A stretch of DNA of 64,000 nucleotides from Granulicella sibirica (GTDB taxonomy: Bacteria; Acidobacteriota; Terriglobia; Terriglobales; Acidobacteriaceae): the NCBI RefSeq assembly GCF_004115155.1, contig NZ_RDSM01000001.1, positions 2,418,001 through 2,482,000 of the forward strand, read 5' to 3'. The position numbers and the translations under genes were made by a program. This document shows positions 28,300-37,681 of the stretch, piece by piece. Within the stretch, counting starts at the first letter, position 1; each line of letters begins with the position of its first letter. The notes beneath the pieces were generated by a model. The model ran no database searches. It saw only the letters and a list, made by a program, of their open reading frames with translations, and was not told the origin of the DNA.

Positions 28300-29592
28300 C
28301 TAACCCAACGCGGATATCTCACCCAGAATCTGTTCAGCAGCTCGTAACCCGCTCCGCATCGCGGCATGCACAGTACCCCAATGCCCGGTCACATCCGTAT
28401 GCTCCCCGGCAAAGTAGAGCGTCTCCTCTACCGGCACCCCAAGCGCACGCGGCGAATCGATCTCGCCCGCTGGGATATAGCTGTAAGCCCCGAGCGTCCA
28501 CGGATCGCTACGCCAGTCGTGTGGCTCACACGCGACCAACCCCGCGAGCACATCATCCGCCTGTAACCCGAAGATCCGCGCCAGTGTCTCACACGCCTGC
28601 TCCCCGATCTCCTCGGCAGTCAGCGCCGCAAGCGCATCCGAACGCGGACCGCCGACCCACCCTGTAAGCGTCGCCTCTCCTTCAGGATGTGGCGTCCACC
28701 ACACCCCCGGCACCTCGTCGAGGCTGAAGAGGAAGCTCATCGTCTGCATCTGAGGCTGCGGCTTGAGCCCATGCCAGAACGCCCCACGAAACACGAGCGT
28801 GAAGCGCACCACCTGTCCCATCCGCATGCGCGTGGCAATCTCCAGCCGATCCTCCGGCTCGGGGATGAAGCGCACCACACCCGCCTGCAACACCCCAAGC
28901 GGAAGCGTCACGACCACTCTCTTCCCCTTGATCGTCTCGGCACTCGCACACTGCACCGCAACCGCACCCCGCTCCCACCGAATCTCCTCAACCGGCATTC
29001 CGAGCCGCACCGCGCCACCCAGCGCCGCAGCCCGCTCCGCAAGATACTCCGGAAGCCTCGCGTAACCCTCGCGCACATGCCACATGCGGTCGCCCGAGAT
29101 GGCATCCTCTGCCTTCTGCTGCAGCCCAAGCGCAATTACGCTCGCATCCCGCGCATCCGCGGCGTTGAACCCCTCGACGTACCGAATGAGCATCAGCTGG
29201 TCTTCCTCGTCGACGTCCATCCGCTCGATGTATTCCAGAAATCCGCAGTCCGGCCCCTTGTAGTCTTCGAGTTCGTCGAGGATCGAAAACCCTCCCTCCT
29301 CATCGCTCTCCGAAAGCACCCCATCACCTTCGCTCTCCATCATCGCCCCATCCCGCTCCACAGCCGTCACCCCGGCCTCCTGGATCAGCGCCCAGAGCTC
29401 CGTCGGCCGCCCATGCACGAACTCCGCCCCAAGCTCAACGACTGTGTCCCCCAGGCGACGCGTCAGGACGCGCCCGCCGACCCGATCCTGCGCCTCGACC
29501 ACGCATACCGTAAGCCCACGCTCGAGCAAGGCCCGCGCCGCCGTCAGACCGGCCATCCCCGCACCAACCACCACCACGTCGAACACGTCCAT
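28300..29592 (-). CDS. Flavin-dependent amine oxidase
   Basis: A 430-residue FAD enzyme of the monoamine-oxidase superfamily. The dinucleotide-binding motif VVVGAGMAGLTAARAL starts at residue 7, followed by EAQDRVGGR, the second FAD-contact motif. The C-terminal FAD segment reads LYFAGEHTDVTGHWGTVHAAMRSG, as in polyamine/monoamine oxidases. No signal peptide is present. The substrate could be a polyamine, tryptophan-like or other amine. It starts five bases after the cca stop and precedes formate dehydrogenase by 63 bases, so it sits inside this operon. Confidence 0.93.
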   Translation of the reverse strand: MDVFDVVVVGAGMAGLTAARALLERGLTVCVVEAQDRVGGRVLTRRLGDTVVELGAEFVHGRPTELWALIQEAGVTAVERDGAMMESEGDGVLSESDEEGGFSILDELEDYKGPDCGFLEYIERMDVDEEDQLMLIRYVEGFNAADARDASVIALGLQQKAEDAISGDRMWHVREGYARLPEYLAERAAALGGAVRLGMPVEEIRWERGAVAVQCASAETIKGKRVVVTLPLGVLQAGVVRFIPEPEDRLEIATRMRMGQVVRFTLVFRGAFWHGLKPQPQMQTMSFLFSLDEVPGVWWTPHPEGEATLTGWVGGPRSDALAALTAEEIGEQACETLARIFGLQADDVLAGLVACEPHDWRSDPWTLGAYSYIPAGEIDSPRALGVPVEETLYFAGEHTDVTGHWGTVHAAMRSGLRAAEQILGEISALG

Positions 29593-29597
29593 ACCCG

Positions 29598-31016
29598 TCA
29601 GATGCTCAGTCGCTCCGGTGGATCCCCAAATCTCTCCCGCACCAGCGCCAGCCCCTCCTCCCGCGTAGCAATCAGCCCTTCCAGCTGCGCATCCTCCGCC
29701 ACCTCCAGCATCGCCTTGAATTGCGGACTCGGCCGATACCCCGCCGCGATCAGGTCCTTTCCTGTCACAAGCAACTCAGGCCGAAGCGACTCCACCGGCG
29801 TCGCCTCATACTCCCGCTTCGCAAACTCATACATCCCCAGCATCCGGTGCGAACATGTGCAATCCAGATAGTGCAGCGCAAGGTGCTCGTCGAATCGCGG
29901 CATCCGCAGAAACCGCGTCAGCGTCGACCGCTTCATCTTCGTCACATCGCCGAACCGCATGTGGTTCTTCACGAGCGCGACCACCTGCTCGGTCTCCTCG
30001 TTCGAGAAGCGCAGCCGCCCCAGGATCACCTCCGCCATCCGCGTCCCCACCTCGGCATGCCCGTTGAACCGGATCCGGTCCCCCGAAAACTGCGGCGGCT
30101 GAAACGTCGCCGGCTTGCCCACATCGTGCAGCAGCGTCCCCCAAGCCAGCGCCGCCTCGCATTCCGCCGGAAGCATCTCGAGCATCATCATCGTGTGCAC
30201 CCAGACGTCGCCTTCGGGGTGATACTCCGGCGGCTGCTCGACCCCATGCATCTTCACCACTTCAGGAAGCACCTCGGCCAGCAGGCCCGAATCATCGAGC
30301 ATCTCGAACGCATCCCTTGCCCGCCCCTCGGTCAGCATGCGGGTCAACTCCTCCCGGATCCGCTCGGAACTCACCTGACCTATCTCTGAAGCATGTGCCC
30401 GCATCGCCGCGAACGTCCCGTCCTCAATCCGAAACCCCAGACGCGCCGCGAACCTCACCCCCCGCAGCATCCGCAGCTTATCCTCGGCAAACCGCACCGC
30501 CGGATCCCCAATCGCCCGAACTACTCCGGCCGTCAAATCCTCGCGCCCGCCGACAAAGTCCAGCACCGCCGCGTCGAGATCCCCATCCCGCTCAAACCGC
30601 GCGACGTCCAACAGCATCCCGTTGATCGTGAAGTCCCGCCGCACAACATCCTCTCGCGGGTCCGTCGAAAATCTCACCGCATCCGGCCGTCGCCCGTCGC
30701 TGTAAGCTCCGTCATGCCGAAAGGTAGCCACCTCAACCGCATCATCCTGACCGCTCCCATACTCCGTAGGCTCCCCACAAACCAGCACCACCCCGAAGTG
30801 CGCCCCGACGGAAAGCGTCTTCCGACCGAGCCGTCCAAACAGAGTCATCACCTCATCCGGAGTCGCCGAAGTCGCCACGTCGAAGTCGTCCGGCGCCCGC
30901 CCAAGCAGCATGTCCCGAACGCAACCCCCGGCGAAAAAGGCTTTATATCCCGCGCCGACGAGCGCCCGTGCCACCCAAGCGGCTTGGATAAAGCCCGTGT
31001 TCTCCATCCACCCCAT
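29598..31016 (-). CDS. cca: CCA tRNA nucleotidyltransferase / poly(A)-polymerase-type with HD domain
   Basis: The enzyme adds or repairs the 3' CCA end of tRNA. Motifs: FAGGCVRDMLLGRAPDDFDVATSA (nucleotidyltransferase with metal DxD), RRDFTINGMLLD, DKLRMLRGVRFAARLGF and a helical neck SERIREELTRML. An HD domain with LLHDVGKPATF and NGHAEVG follows. At 472 residues from ATG 31016 it is a class-II enzyme fused to an HD phosphohydrolase-like domain. An in-frame ATG at 31007 with GGGGTGG before it is an alternative start. Poly(A) polymerase activity cannot be excluded. It leads the amine oxidase-formate dehydrogenase run. Confidence 0.88.
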   Translation of the reverse strand: MGWMENTGFIQAAWVARALVGAGYKAFFAGGCVRDMLLGRAPDDFDVATSATPDEVMTLFGRLGRKTLSVGAHFGVVLVCGEPTEYGSGQDDAVEVATFRHDGAYSDGRRPDAVRFSTDPREDVVRRDFTINGMLLDVARFERDGDLDAAVLDFVGGREDLTAGVVRAIGDPAVRFAEDKLRMLRGVRFAARLGFRIEDGTFAAMRAHASEIGQVSSERIREELTRMLTEGRARDAFEMLDDSGLLAEVLPEVVKMHGVEQPPEYHPEGDVWVHTMMMLEMLPAECEAALAWGTLLHDVGKPATFQPPQFSGDRIRFNGHAEVGTRMAEVILGRLRFSNEETEQVVALVKNHMRFGDVTKMKRSTLTRFLRMPRFDEHLALHYLDCTCSHRMLGMYEFAKREYEATPVESLRPELLVTGKDLIAAGYRPSPQFKAMLEVAEDAQLEGLIATREEGLALVRERFGDPPERLSI

Positions 31017-31053
31017 GCTTGACACGCTTGCTATTCTATAAGGGTGGTTTAAT

Positions 31054-31083
31054 CGAGCGTCCGGCCCATGAGCCGGACGTTCG
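31054..31083. repeat. 12-bp perfect stem-loop between divergent cca and tsaD
   Basis: CGAGCGTCCGGC pairs with GCCGGACGTTCG around a six-base loop, with only one G-T wobble. It lies between two divergent starts, so it is not the terminator of an obvious gene. It may be a leader hairpin of either gene, a terminator of an unseen short transcript, or a dispersed palindrome. Confidence 0.6.
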
Positions 31084-31153
31084 CCTTTAAGCCGCAGCGC
31101 GAAGTCCAGACTTAAGTCCATATATTCGAATACTTTGAGGTCTTTTCGGCGGG

Positions 31154-32356
31154 ATGGGGTACAGCTCGATGCAGCCTGACGAATCAAAAGCCGGCCTGAT
31201 CCTCGGCATCGAATCCTCCTGCGACGAGACCGCCGCCGCCGTCGTCCGCGCCGGCCGAGATCCCCTCTCGAACGTCGTCGCCAGCCAGATTGCCCTCCAC
31301 GCCAACTACGGCGGAGTCGTCCCCGAACTCGCCAGCCGCGAGCACCTCCGCAACATCGTCCCCGTCGTCCGCGCCGCTATGGCCGAAGCCGGGCTGAAGT
31401 ACGCCGACCTCGACGCCATCGCCGTCACCCACGGCCCGGGCCTCGCCGGAGCCCTCCTCGTCGGAATCCTCTACGCCAAGGCCCTCGCCTTCGGATCCGG
31501 AAAGCCCCTCATCGCCGTCAACCACCTCGAAGGCCACATCCACGCCGTCCTGATGGAAGCCCGCCACCGAGGTGAAACCCCGATCCCGCTGCCTCTTCTG
31601 GCCCTGGTAGTCTCCGGAGGCCACACCCACCTCTACCTCGCCCGCCAGGGCAGCGCAGCCGATGCCTGGATCTACCGCAACGTAGGCCGCACCGTCGACG
31701 ATGCCGCCGGCGAAGCCTACGACAAAGTCGCCAAGCTCCTCGGCCTCGGCTACCCGGGCGGCCCATGGATCGACGCCCTAGCCCCCCACGGCAACCCCCT
31801 AGCCGTCCCCTTCCACTTCAATCAGATCAAGGGGCCACCCCTCCGCGACGGCAGACCCGCCCCAAACAAGAAAGCCCCCCCCCAGCAGGAAGGCCCCCGC
31901 TTCGACTTCTCTTTCAGCGGCATCAAGTCCGCCGTCCTCCGCTACGTGCAGGCGAGCGGCATGCGCGAAGCCGCCGAGCACCGCCAGCGCACCCTCGCCG
32001 CCATGGCCAATCCCAAGACCGCCGACGCTCTGGCCCTCTGCGACCCGCAGACACTCGACCTCATCGCCAGCTTCCAGCACGCCGTCGTCGGCATCCTCAT
32101 CCGCCAAACCCTCGCCGCCGCCGAGCACCTCGGAGCCCGTGGCATCGTCGTCTCCGGGGGAGTGGCTGCCAACCGCGAACTCCGCCACCGCTTCCAGCAC
32201 GAAGCCGTCCAGCGAGGCCTCCCCATAGCCTTTCCGTCATTGGCCTTAGCTACCGACAACGCCGCCATGATCGCGGCCGCCGCCTGGCCCAAGCTCCTCG
32301 CCCACGACTTTGCCCCCGAGGACATGGGCGCCACCCCCCAGCTCAAGCTCGGATAG
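31154..32356 (+). CDS. tsaD: tRNA N6-threonylcarbamoyladenosine transferase TsaD
   Basis: TsaD transfers threonylcarbamoyl to adenosine 37 of ANN-decoding tRNAs, with TsaB and TsaE. Seen: LILGIESSCDETAAAVV, ATP/metal motif VNHLEGHIHAVLME with the two metal histidines, LVVSGGHTHLYL, DDAAGEAYDKVAKLLGLGYPGGP, DFSFSGIKSAV, VSGGVAANRELR and ATDNAAMIA. The 400 residues include an inserted Pro/Lys-rich loop (about residues 232-248, APNKKAPPQQEG) compared with the usual 340. The start at ATG 31154 is tentative, and ATG 31169 is possible. cysS follows 85 bases downstream. Confidence 0.96.
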   Translation: MGYSSMQPDESKAGLILGIESSCDETAAAVVRAGRDPLSNVVASQIALHANYGGVVPELASREHLRNIVPVVRAAMAEAGLKYADLDAIAVTHGPGLAGALLVGILYAKALAFGSGKPLIAVNHLEGHIHAVLMEARHRGETPIPLPLLALVVSGGHTHLYLARQGSAADAWIYRNVGRTVDDAAGEAYDKVAKLLGLGYPGGPWIDALAPHGNPLAVPFHFNQIKGPPLRDGRPAPNKKAPPQQEGPRFDFSFSGIKSAVLRYVQASGMREAAEHRQRTLAAMANPKTADALALCDPQTLDLIASFQHAVVGILIRQTLAAAEHLGARGIVVSGGVAANRELRHRFQHEAVQRGLPIAFPSLALATDNAAMIAAAAWPKLLAHDFAPEDMGATPQLKLG

Positions 32357-32441
32357 AATCAATCCGCTAAAATCAATCCAGACCGTCGGTTGAGAAAGCG
32401 AACTGCATGGCGCGTGCGCCCCGCAGCAGGAAACAAAGCGC

Positions 32442-33938
32442 GTGCCCCTGGAACTCTTCAACACCCTCTCTGGAAAGCTCGAAACGCTCACGCCCATCGG
32501 CGCCCCCGCGCTGCGCATGTACGCTTGCGGCCCTACCGTCTACGACTACGGCCACATCGGCAACTTCCGCACCTTCCTCCACGTCGACGTCCTCCGCCGC
32601 TTCCTCAAGCAACTCGGCATCCCTGTCAACCACGTCATGAACGTGACTGATGTCGACGACAAGATCATCCGTAACGCGACCGCCGCGAAGATGCCGATCG
32701 CCGAGTACACCCAGAAGTTCGAGAAGGCCTTCTTCGAGGACCTCGACTCCCTCGGCATCGAGCGCCCCGAGCATCTCCCCCGCGCCACCGAGCACATCCC
32801 CGAGATGGTCTCGCTCATCCAGCAACTCGCCGCCAAGGACTTCGCCTACCAGGCCGAGGACGGCAGCTGGTACTTCCGCCTCTCCAAAGACAAGGACTAC
32901 GGCAAGCTCGCCAAGAAGGACCTCGAGAGCATCGAAGACGGCGCCCGCGTCGACCTCGACGAGTACGACAAGGACCACGCCCGCGACTTCGCCCTCTGGA
33001 AGGCCGTCAAAGCCGGCTCCGACGGAGCCCTCGAGCATAACTGGGACACCGCCCTCGGCCAGGGTCGTCCCGGCTGGCACATCGAGTGCTCCGCCATGGC
33101 CACCAGCCTACTCGGCGACTCCTTCGACCTCCACGCCGGCGGCGAAGACCTCATGTTCCCGCACCACGAGAACGAGATCGCCCAGTCCGAGTCCGCCTCC
33201 GGCAAGACGTTCGCCCGCCACTGGATGCACGTCCGCTTCCTTCTGGTTGAAGGCCGCAAGATGTCGAAGTCCGAAGGCAACTTCTACACCCTCCGCGACC
33301 TGCTCCTCAAAGGCTACCGCGCCTCGGCCATCCGCTTCCTCATGATCTCCGTGCCCTACCGGCACCAGCTCAACTTCACCTTCGACGGTCTCACCCAGGC
33401 CACAAATGCCGTCGAACGGCTGCGCACCTTCCACCAGCGCCTTCTCAAAGGCACATGGCCCGAGAGCGATCCAAACACGACCCTCGCCCTGCAGATCGAA
33501 AAGTCGCAGGCCGAGTACACCGCCGCCCTCTCGAACGACCTCAACACCGCCGAAGCCCACGCCGCCATCTTCGACATGGTCCGCGCCGTCAACTCCGCCG
33601 CCGACGCCGGAACCCTCTACAAGGCCGAAGCCGAGTCCGCGAAGAAGGTCCTCGACCTCTTCGACGGAGTCTTCGCGGTCCTCGAAGACAAAGATGCCGA
33701 CCTCACCCGCATCGCCCTCGCCTGGGCCGAGCGCGAAGGCCGCATGGACCAAGCCGACCCATCCTTGGTCGCCACGCTGTCGTTATCCGAAGAAGCTATA
33801 CAGGGTCTCATCGCCGAACGCACCCAGGCCAAGAAGCAGCGCAACTTCGCCCGCGCCGACGCCATTCGCAACGACCTCCTCGCCAAGGGGATACTGCTCA
33901 AGGACGGCCCCACCGGCACGGAGTGGTCGCGGAAGTAG
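32442..33938 (+). CDS. cysS: Cysteinyl-tRNA synthetase
   Basis: CysRS charges tRNA-Cys. The 498-residue class I enzyme shows MYACGPTVYDYGHIGNFRTF (zinc Cys and HIGH motif), TDVDDKIIRNA, HIECSAM (zinc Cys), DLHAGGEDLMFPHHENEIAQSE (zinc His/Glu) and the KMSKSEGNFYTL motif, then a DALR-type helical C-terminus. It starts with GTG at 32442, with AGGA upstream. Homology (PLELFNTLSGK) begins immediately, so an upstream start is unlikely. Confidence 0.97.
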   Translation: MPLELFNTLSGKLETLTPIGAPALRMYACGPTVYDYGHIGNFRTFLHVDVLRRFLKQLGIPVNHVMNVTDVDDKIIRNATAAKMPIAEYTQKFEKAFFEDLDSLGIERPEHLPRATEHIPEMVSLIQQLAAKDFAYQAEDGSWYFRLSKDKDYGKLAKKDLESIEDGARVDLDEYDKDHARDFALWKAVKAGSDGALEHNWDTALGQGRPGWHIECSAMATSLLGDSFDLHAGGEDLMFPHHENEIAQSESASGKTFARHWMHVRFLLVEGRKMSKSEGNFYTLRDLLLKGYRASAIRFLMISVPYRHQLNFTFDGLTQATNAVERLRTFHQRLLKGTWPESDPNTTLALQIEKSQAEYTAALSNDLNTAEAHAAIFDMVRAVNSAADAGTLYKAEAESAKKVLDLFDGVFAVLEDKDADLTRIALAWAEREGRMDQADPSLVATLSLSEEAIQGLIAERTQAKKQRNFARADAIRNDLLAKGILLKDGPTGTEWSRK

Positions 33939-34088
33939 CCGGATTGTTTCTGAAAACGGCACGGTAACCCCTGGCCGGAACCAAAGTGTGTCCTCCCCCA
34001 TGGCACCCGTACCGTAGCCCAAAGCCTCGCTTATCGCTACTATCGGCATCGAAGGGTAAAAGTTCAGTCCGAGAGGAAAGAATTTTCG

Positions 34089-34358
34089 ATGACCGAGATG
34101 ACCGATACATTCGCCGCTCCGTACCAGATCAGCGACCGCTTCCGGAAGGTCGTCGAAGCGCGCATCGAAAGGCTCGAGCGCGACGCCGAAGAGGACATCC
34201 GCCTCATCCCGACGCTCCTCAGCGAGGATCATAAGCGGAGGCAGAGGCTGCTTGCGATCTCGCAGATCGAGCAGGCCATCCACCTCCGCGTCCGTCTCTC
34301 CCTCACCGAAGCCTACGCCGGTGATCCGTTGGCCAGTAGCTTCCAGGCCTTCGCCTAA
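34089..34358 (+). CDS. Small helical protein of unknown function
   Basis: An 89-residue soluble protein with a strong ribosome-binding site (GAGAGGAAAG) before ATG 34089. It is charged and almost entirely helical (RKVVEARIERLERDAEEDIRLI, KRRQRLLAISQIEQAIHL), with no cysteines or transmembrane helix. No family is recognised. It lies 150 bases after cysS and is convergent with the TonB receptor, six bases away. Confidence 0.65.
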   Translation: MTEMTDTFAAPYQISDRFRKVVEARIERLERDAEEDIRLIPTLLSEDHKRRQRLLAISQIEQAIHLRVRLSLTEAYAGDPLASSFQAFA

Positions 34359-34363
34359 AGCAG

Positions 34364-37051
34364 CTAGAAGCTGTAGCTGACCTGCGCGGTCACTGTCCGG
34401 GGCGAAACATAGTGCGTTCCCGAGAACGTCGACAGGAAGTTGTACAGCGCGTACTTGTTCGTTACGTTGACCGCCGTGATTCGCGCACTGATCCGGTGCT
34501 TGTCCGTGTTGAACAGGTTGTCATCCCCAAGCACCATGTCGAACAGGCTCCGGGGAGCGATCCGTGGAGGATTCCGGTCATCATCCTCGGTATTCGGCGC
34601 CGGAATGCTCAGGAGCTTCGACGTAAGCTGTGTGGCCGCGCATGAAGTGAAGCCCGAGGTGGGTGTCGCCTTCACGCCATTGCAGATCAGCCCAGCCTGG
34701 AACTGCTCGTCCGCCGTCAGCCCACTCAGGTCGATCCCCGGCTGACCGTTCGCCAGCGTAATCGACCCAGCCGCGCATCCACTGTTCGCTCCAAGGACGT
34801 TGTAGCATGGCGCCGCGCCAGCTACGAGTCCACTGTCATACCGCCAGTTGAACCCATACCAGAGGCTCTTCCGGAACGGCAGCGCGTACTGGATATGTGT
34901 CGTCTCGTTGAAGCGTTCGTCGTGGTCAATCCGGAATGGAAGCCCACCCGCCCGGCCCACCGTAGCTCCAACCCCGCCAACCTGCGGATTGAAGAATCGC
35001 GCCGCCACCGACGACATCACCACAAACGCGCTAAATCCCTTCACCTCGGTCAGATTCGCCCGCGCCGCAAAGCCCGGGATCTTCGAGTTATGCCACTCGA
35101 TCGGGAACGTGATCGGCGTAGCTCCCAGCACGCTGAAGTCGTACGCATTGTGCGTGTACTTCCAGATGTAGTCCCCACCGATAACGAAGTGCTTCCCGAT
35201 CCCCTGCTGAATCCCCGCATGAATCTCATTCCGGAACCCCGGATTGAACGGCGCCGGCTGGCACGTCCCAAGCGTCTCGAACACCGCCTGGATCACCGCA
35301 TTCGTGCACCCCGTACTCGAAAGCACAAGATTCTCGTTGAACGGAGTCTCCTGCGCCCGCGCATACGAAGCCCGGATCACCGTATTCGTCTTCTTGAAGT
35401 TGTACGAGAGCCCAAGCCGAGGCTCCGCCTGCCGCTGAATGGCAAGGCCGTTATAAATGTCCCCACGCATCCCGGCGTTCATCAGGAAGTTCCCGATCGT
35501 CACCTGGTCCTGCGCATAGAAGGCAAGCTGCTTCACATCGGTCTGCCCGTGATAGCTGTACGTCCCTCCGCCCCGAGTCAGGTCATACGGAAGCAGGATC
35601 GGATTGAAGTTCGGGTTAGGATTCGCGCATGTCGCCGGATTCGCCGTCCCCGGCAGCGGATTGCCGTTCGCGTCGAGGCATGGTGAGTTTAACGTCGGAT
35701 CCACGAGCCCGATCTGATCGTTCTCCCGCAGGAATGTCTGCTGATACATCCCGCCGATCTTGATGTTATTCACACCCTTCGAATAGGACAGGTCCGAGTG
35801 AACGCCCGCATTCAGCAGCGACCTCTGCTGCCCCACCGTCTCCTGCTGAATCGGTCCAAGGTCCGCAAACGGATTCTTGCTCGGATAGTACTGGTACGAG
35901 TCCCTCCGGAAGTAAGGCGCAAAGTTCAGCACTGCCTCGTTGCTGATGGTCCGCGTATATGTCGGCGCAAAGAGGTACGTCTCGATCTTCGACCTCTGAT
36001 CCGCCTGCCCAACCAGCGCACCCGTAATCGGGTCCGTTGCCCCAACGTTCAGCGTGTCATACGAGTTGGGTGTCTGGAACCACGACCGCGTGTACTGCAG
36101 ATTCGTATGCACTGAGCTCACATCGCTGAACTGGTAGTCCACCCGGTCGAAGAAGTTGATCAGGTTGCCCTTGTCGTGGAGCACCGCGAACTCGCCCGGA
36201 TCGAGAAACCGGCCCGAGTTCAGTCCGCTCACAGCGATAAAGTTGCCAAAGTTCTTCGTTCCGAACGCCAGGTTCCCGCTCACGTCCGCCGATCCAAAGC
36301 TGCCGTACGACGTGCTGATCTCTCCCGTAGGCTTCGTCACACCCTGGCCCGACCGCGTCGTCACCTTGATCACGAGGCTCGTCTTATCTCCATACTCGGC
36401 TGGCGGAGCCCCGTCGATCACCTCCAGCGATTGCACCGCATCCGCCGGAATCTGGTTGGAAAACACCTTGCTCTGCTGATCCGTAATCGGCTGGCCATCC
36501 AGTGAGAATGAGTTCTCCGCATGGTCCCCAAGCCCATGGAACAGCCCATTCGAATCCGCCGCCACACCTGGTGACGACAGTGTCACCAGCGAGCTCAACT
36601 GCGATGAGGCACTTTCGAGCGGAAGCTTGTCGATGATCGCCCGGTCGATATCCGTATGGAAGGTTGAGTCGTTCTCGGTCAGGTCGGCACCCGCGTCCAC
36701 CGTCACCTCTGTGCTCGATCCAGCGATCGTCATCTGCACCGCCACCACCATCGGAACCACGGAGTTCACCGCGACATTCTGCGTCTTCGCGTCGAAGCCA
36801 GAACTGGTCGCCGTCAGCCGATAGCGGTCAAACGGAATGTTGTAGAAGTGGAAGACGCCCGAGGCGTCGGTCGTAGCCTTGCGGGTAAAGCCGCTCACCG
36901 GATTCGCGATCTGAACGGACGTATCGGGAATGACCGCGCCGGTTGAATCCGTCACAGTGCCTGTCACACTGCCGGATGTACCCTGCGCGAGGGCGAAACC
37001 CGCGCTGATTGCCAGAAGCGCGAGGAAAAAGAACGATCGAAGCGATTGCAT
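34364..37051 (-). CDS. Oar-like TonB-dependent outer-membrane receptor with N-terminal carboxypeptidase-regulatory domain
   Basis: An 895-residue outer-membrane barrel. ATG 37051 follows GGAG and starts a signal peptide (FFFLALLAISAGFALAQ). Residues about 22-110 form a carboxypeptidase-regulatory-like fold (GSVTGTVTDSTGAVIPDTSVQI ... FYNIPFDRYRLTATSSGF), then a plug domain (LVTLSSPGVAADSNGLFHGLGDHAENSFSLDGQPI) and a barrel with aromatic termini ending VTAQVSYSF. This Oar-like architecture is expanded in acidobacteria and probably imports oligosaccharides, peptides or metal complexes. The ligand is unknown. It is preceded 84 bases upstream by a DUF2946-like gene. Confidence 0.93.
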   Translation of the reverse strand: MQSLRSFFFLALLAISAGFALAQGTSGSVTGTVTDSTGAVIPDTSVQIANPVSGFTRKATTDASGVFHFYNIPFDRYRLTATSSGFDAKTQNVAVNSVVPMVVAVQMTIAGSSTEVTVDAGADLTENDSTFHTDIDRAIIDKLPLESASSQLSSLVTLSSPGVAADSNGLFHGLGDHAENSFSLDGQPITDQQSKVFSNQIPADAVQSLEVIDGAPPAEYGDKTSLVIKVTTRSGQGVTKPTGEISTSYGSFGSADVSGNLAFGTKNFGNFIAVSGLNSGRFLDPGEFAVLHDKGNLINFFDRVDYQFSDVSSVHTNLQYTRSWFQTPNSYDTLNVGATDPITGALVGQADQRSKIETYLFAPTYTRTISNEAVLNFAPYFRRDSYQYYPSKNPFADLGPIQQETVGQQRSLLNAGVHSDLSYSKGVNNIKIGGMYQQTFLRENDQIGLVDPTLNSPCLDANGNPLPGTANPATCANPNPNFNPILLPYDLTRGGGTYSYHGQTDVKQLAFYAQDQVTIGNFLMNAGMRGDIYNGLAIQRQAEPRLGLSYNFKKTNTVIRASYARAQETPFNENLVLSSTGCTNAVIQAVFETLGTCQPAPFNPGFRNEIHAGIQQGIGKHFVIGGDYIWKYTHNAYDFSVLGATPITFPIEWHNSKIPGFAARANLTEVKGFSAFVVMSSVAARFFNPQVGGVGATVGRAGGLPFRIDHDERFNETTHIQYALPFRKSLWYGFNWRYDSGLVAGAAPCYNVLGANSGCAAGSITLANGQPGIDLSGLTADEQFQAGLICNGVKATPTSGFTSCAATQLTSKLLSIPAPNTEDDDRNPPRIAPRSLFDMVLGDDNLFNTDKHRISARITAVNVTNKYALYNFLSTFSGTHYVSPRTVTAQVSYSF

Positions 37052-37135
37052 GAAGAACTCCTGAAGCCGGAACGAACGGGAGCACACCCGGGGCCGACGA
37101 TTCAATAAACCTTTTAGAAGGAGAAAAAGTAGAGG

Positions 37136-37555
37136 CTAAGCGGCGAGAGCCGTTGCGGGAGGAGGCCTGCTGGCCATCTCGAACCGCCACGAGAACGTCC
37201 GCTCCATGCTGTCCACAGGAGCGACCGGCCGGGCCACCCGCATAAGCGCAACCTGCGGAAGCGAGGTGAGCACCGGGAGCGCGGCATGCATCGCCACACA
37301 AAGCGGACAGCGCACAGCCGAGTCGGGAGCCGAATGCTGATCGCCATTATCCGGAAGCCCTGTCTGCACAGAAGCTTGTGCTGAGACACTTTGTGTCTGG
37401 GCCGACAGCGCAACCGTTATCCGCGCATCCTCGTCATGCGAGTGACAAACCTGCGCCGTGCTCGCCACGCCGATCAGCGCCATGCAGAAGACCGCCATCC
37501 ACCGCAGCCACATGGCCGGCAGGGCAGTCCTTCCGCGTTGTGTGTTCCTCTTCAT
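37136..37555 (-). CDS. Small DUF2946-like secreted/membrane protein upstream of the TonB receptor
   Basis: The 139 residues from ATG 37555 have an N-terminal hydrophobic helix (WMAVFCMALIGVASTAQ), then VCHSHDED, and later CPLCVAMHAALPVL with a second hydrophobic stretch. The paired His/Cys-rich patches and size resemble DUF2946 proteins, which often sit beside TonB receptors for metals. It is the first gene of a probable two-gene operon with the receptor. Metal binding is inferred from CHSHD and CPLC. Confidence 0.68.
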   Translation of the reverse strand: MKRNTQRGRTALPAMWLRWMAVFCMALIGVASTAQVCHSHDEDARITVALSAQTQSVSAQASVQTGLPDNGDQHSAPDSAVRCPLCVAMHAALPVLTSLPQVALMRVARPVAPVDSMERTFSWRFEMASRPPPATALAA

Positions 37556-37681
37556 GGAGTTGTACGCTGCTATTAGTCTTGCATACTCAACAAGGGAAGG
37601 GTACCGGGAAGCGGGAACCTCGCTCGCCGGACCCACCAACTGTCTTCACGTCTGCGTCTAACCCTGCGGAGTTGTCTGTTT

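Noticed and set aside
27592..28347. 251-codon rightward frame over the formate dehydrogenase N-terminus
   Set aside because: Antisense shadow with no recognisable motif.
35798..36505. Rightward open frames over the TonB receptor
   Set aside because: Arg-rich composition and opposite a complete receptor.
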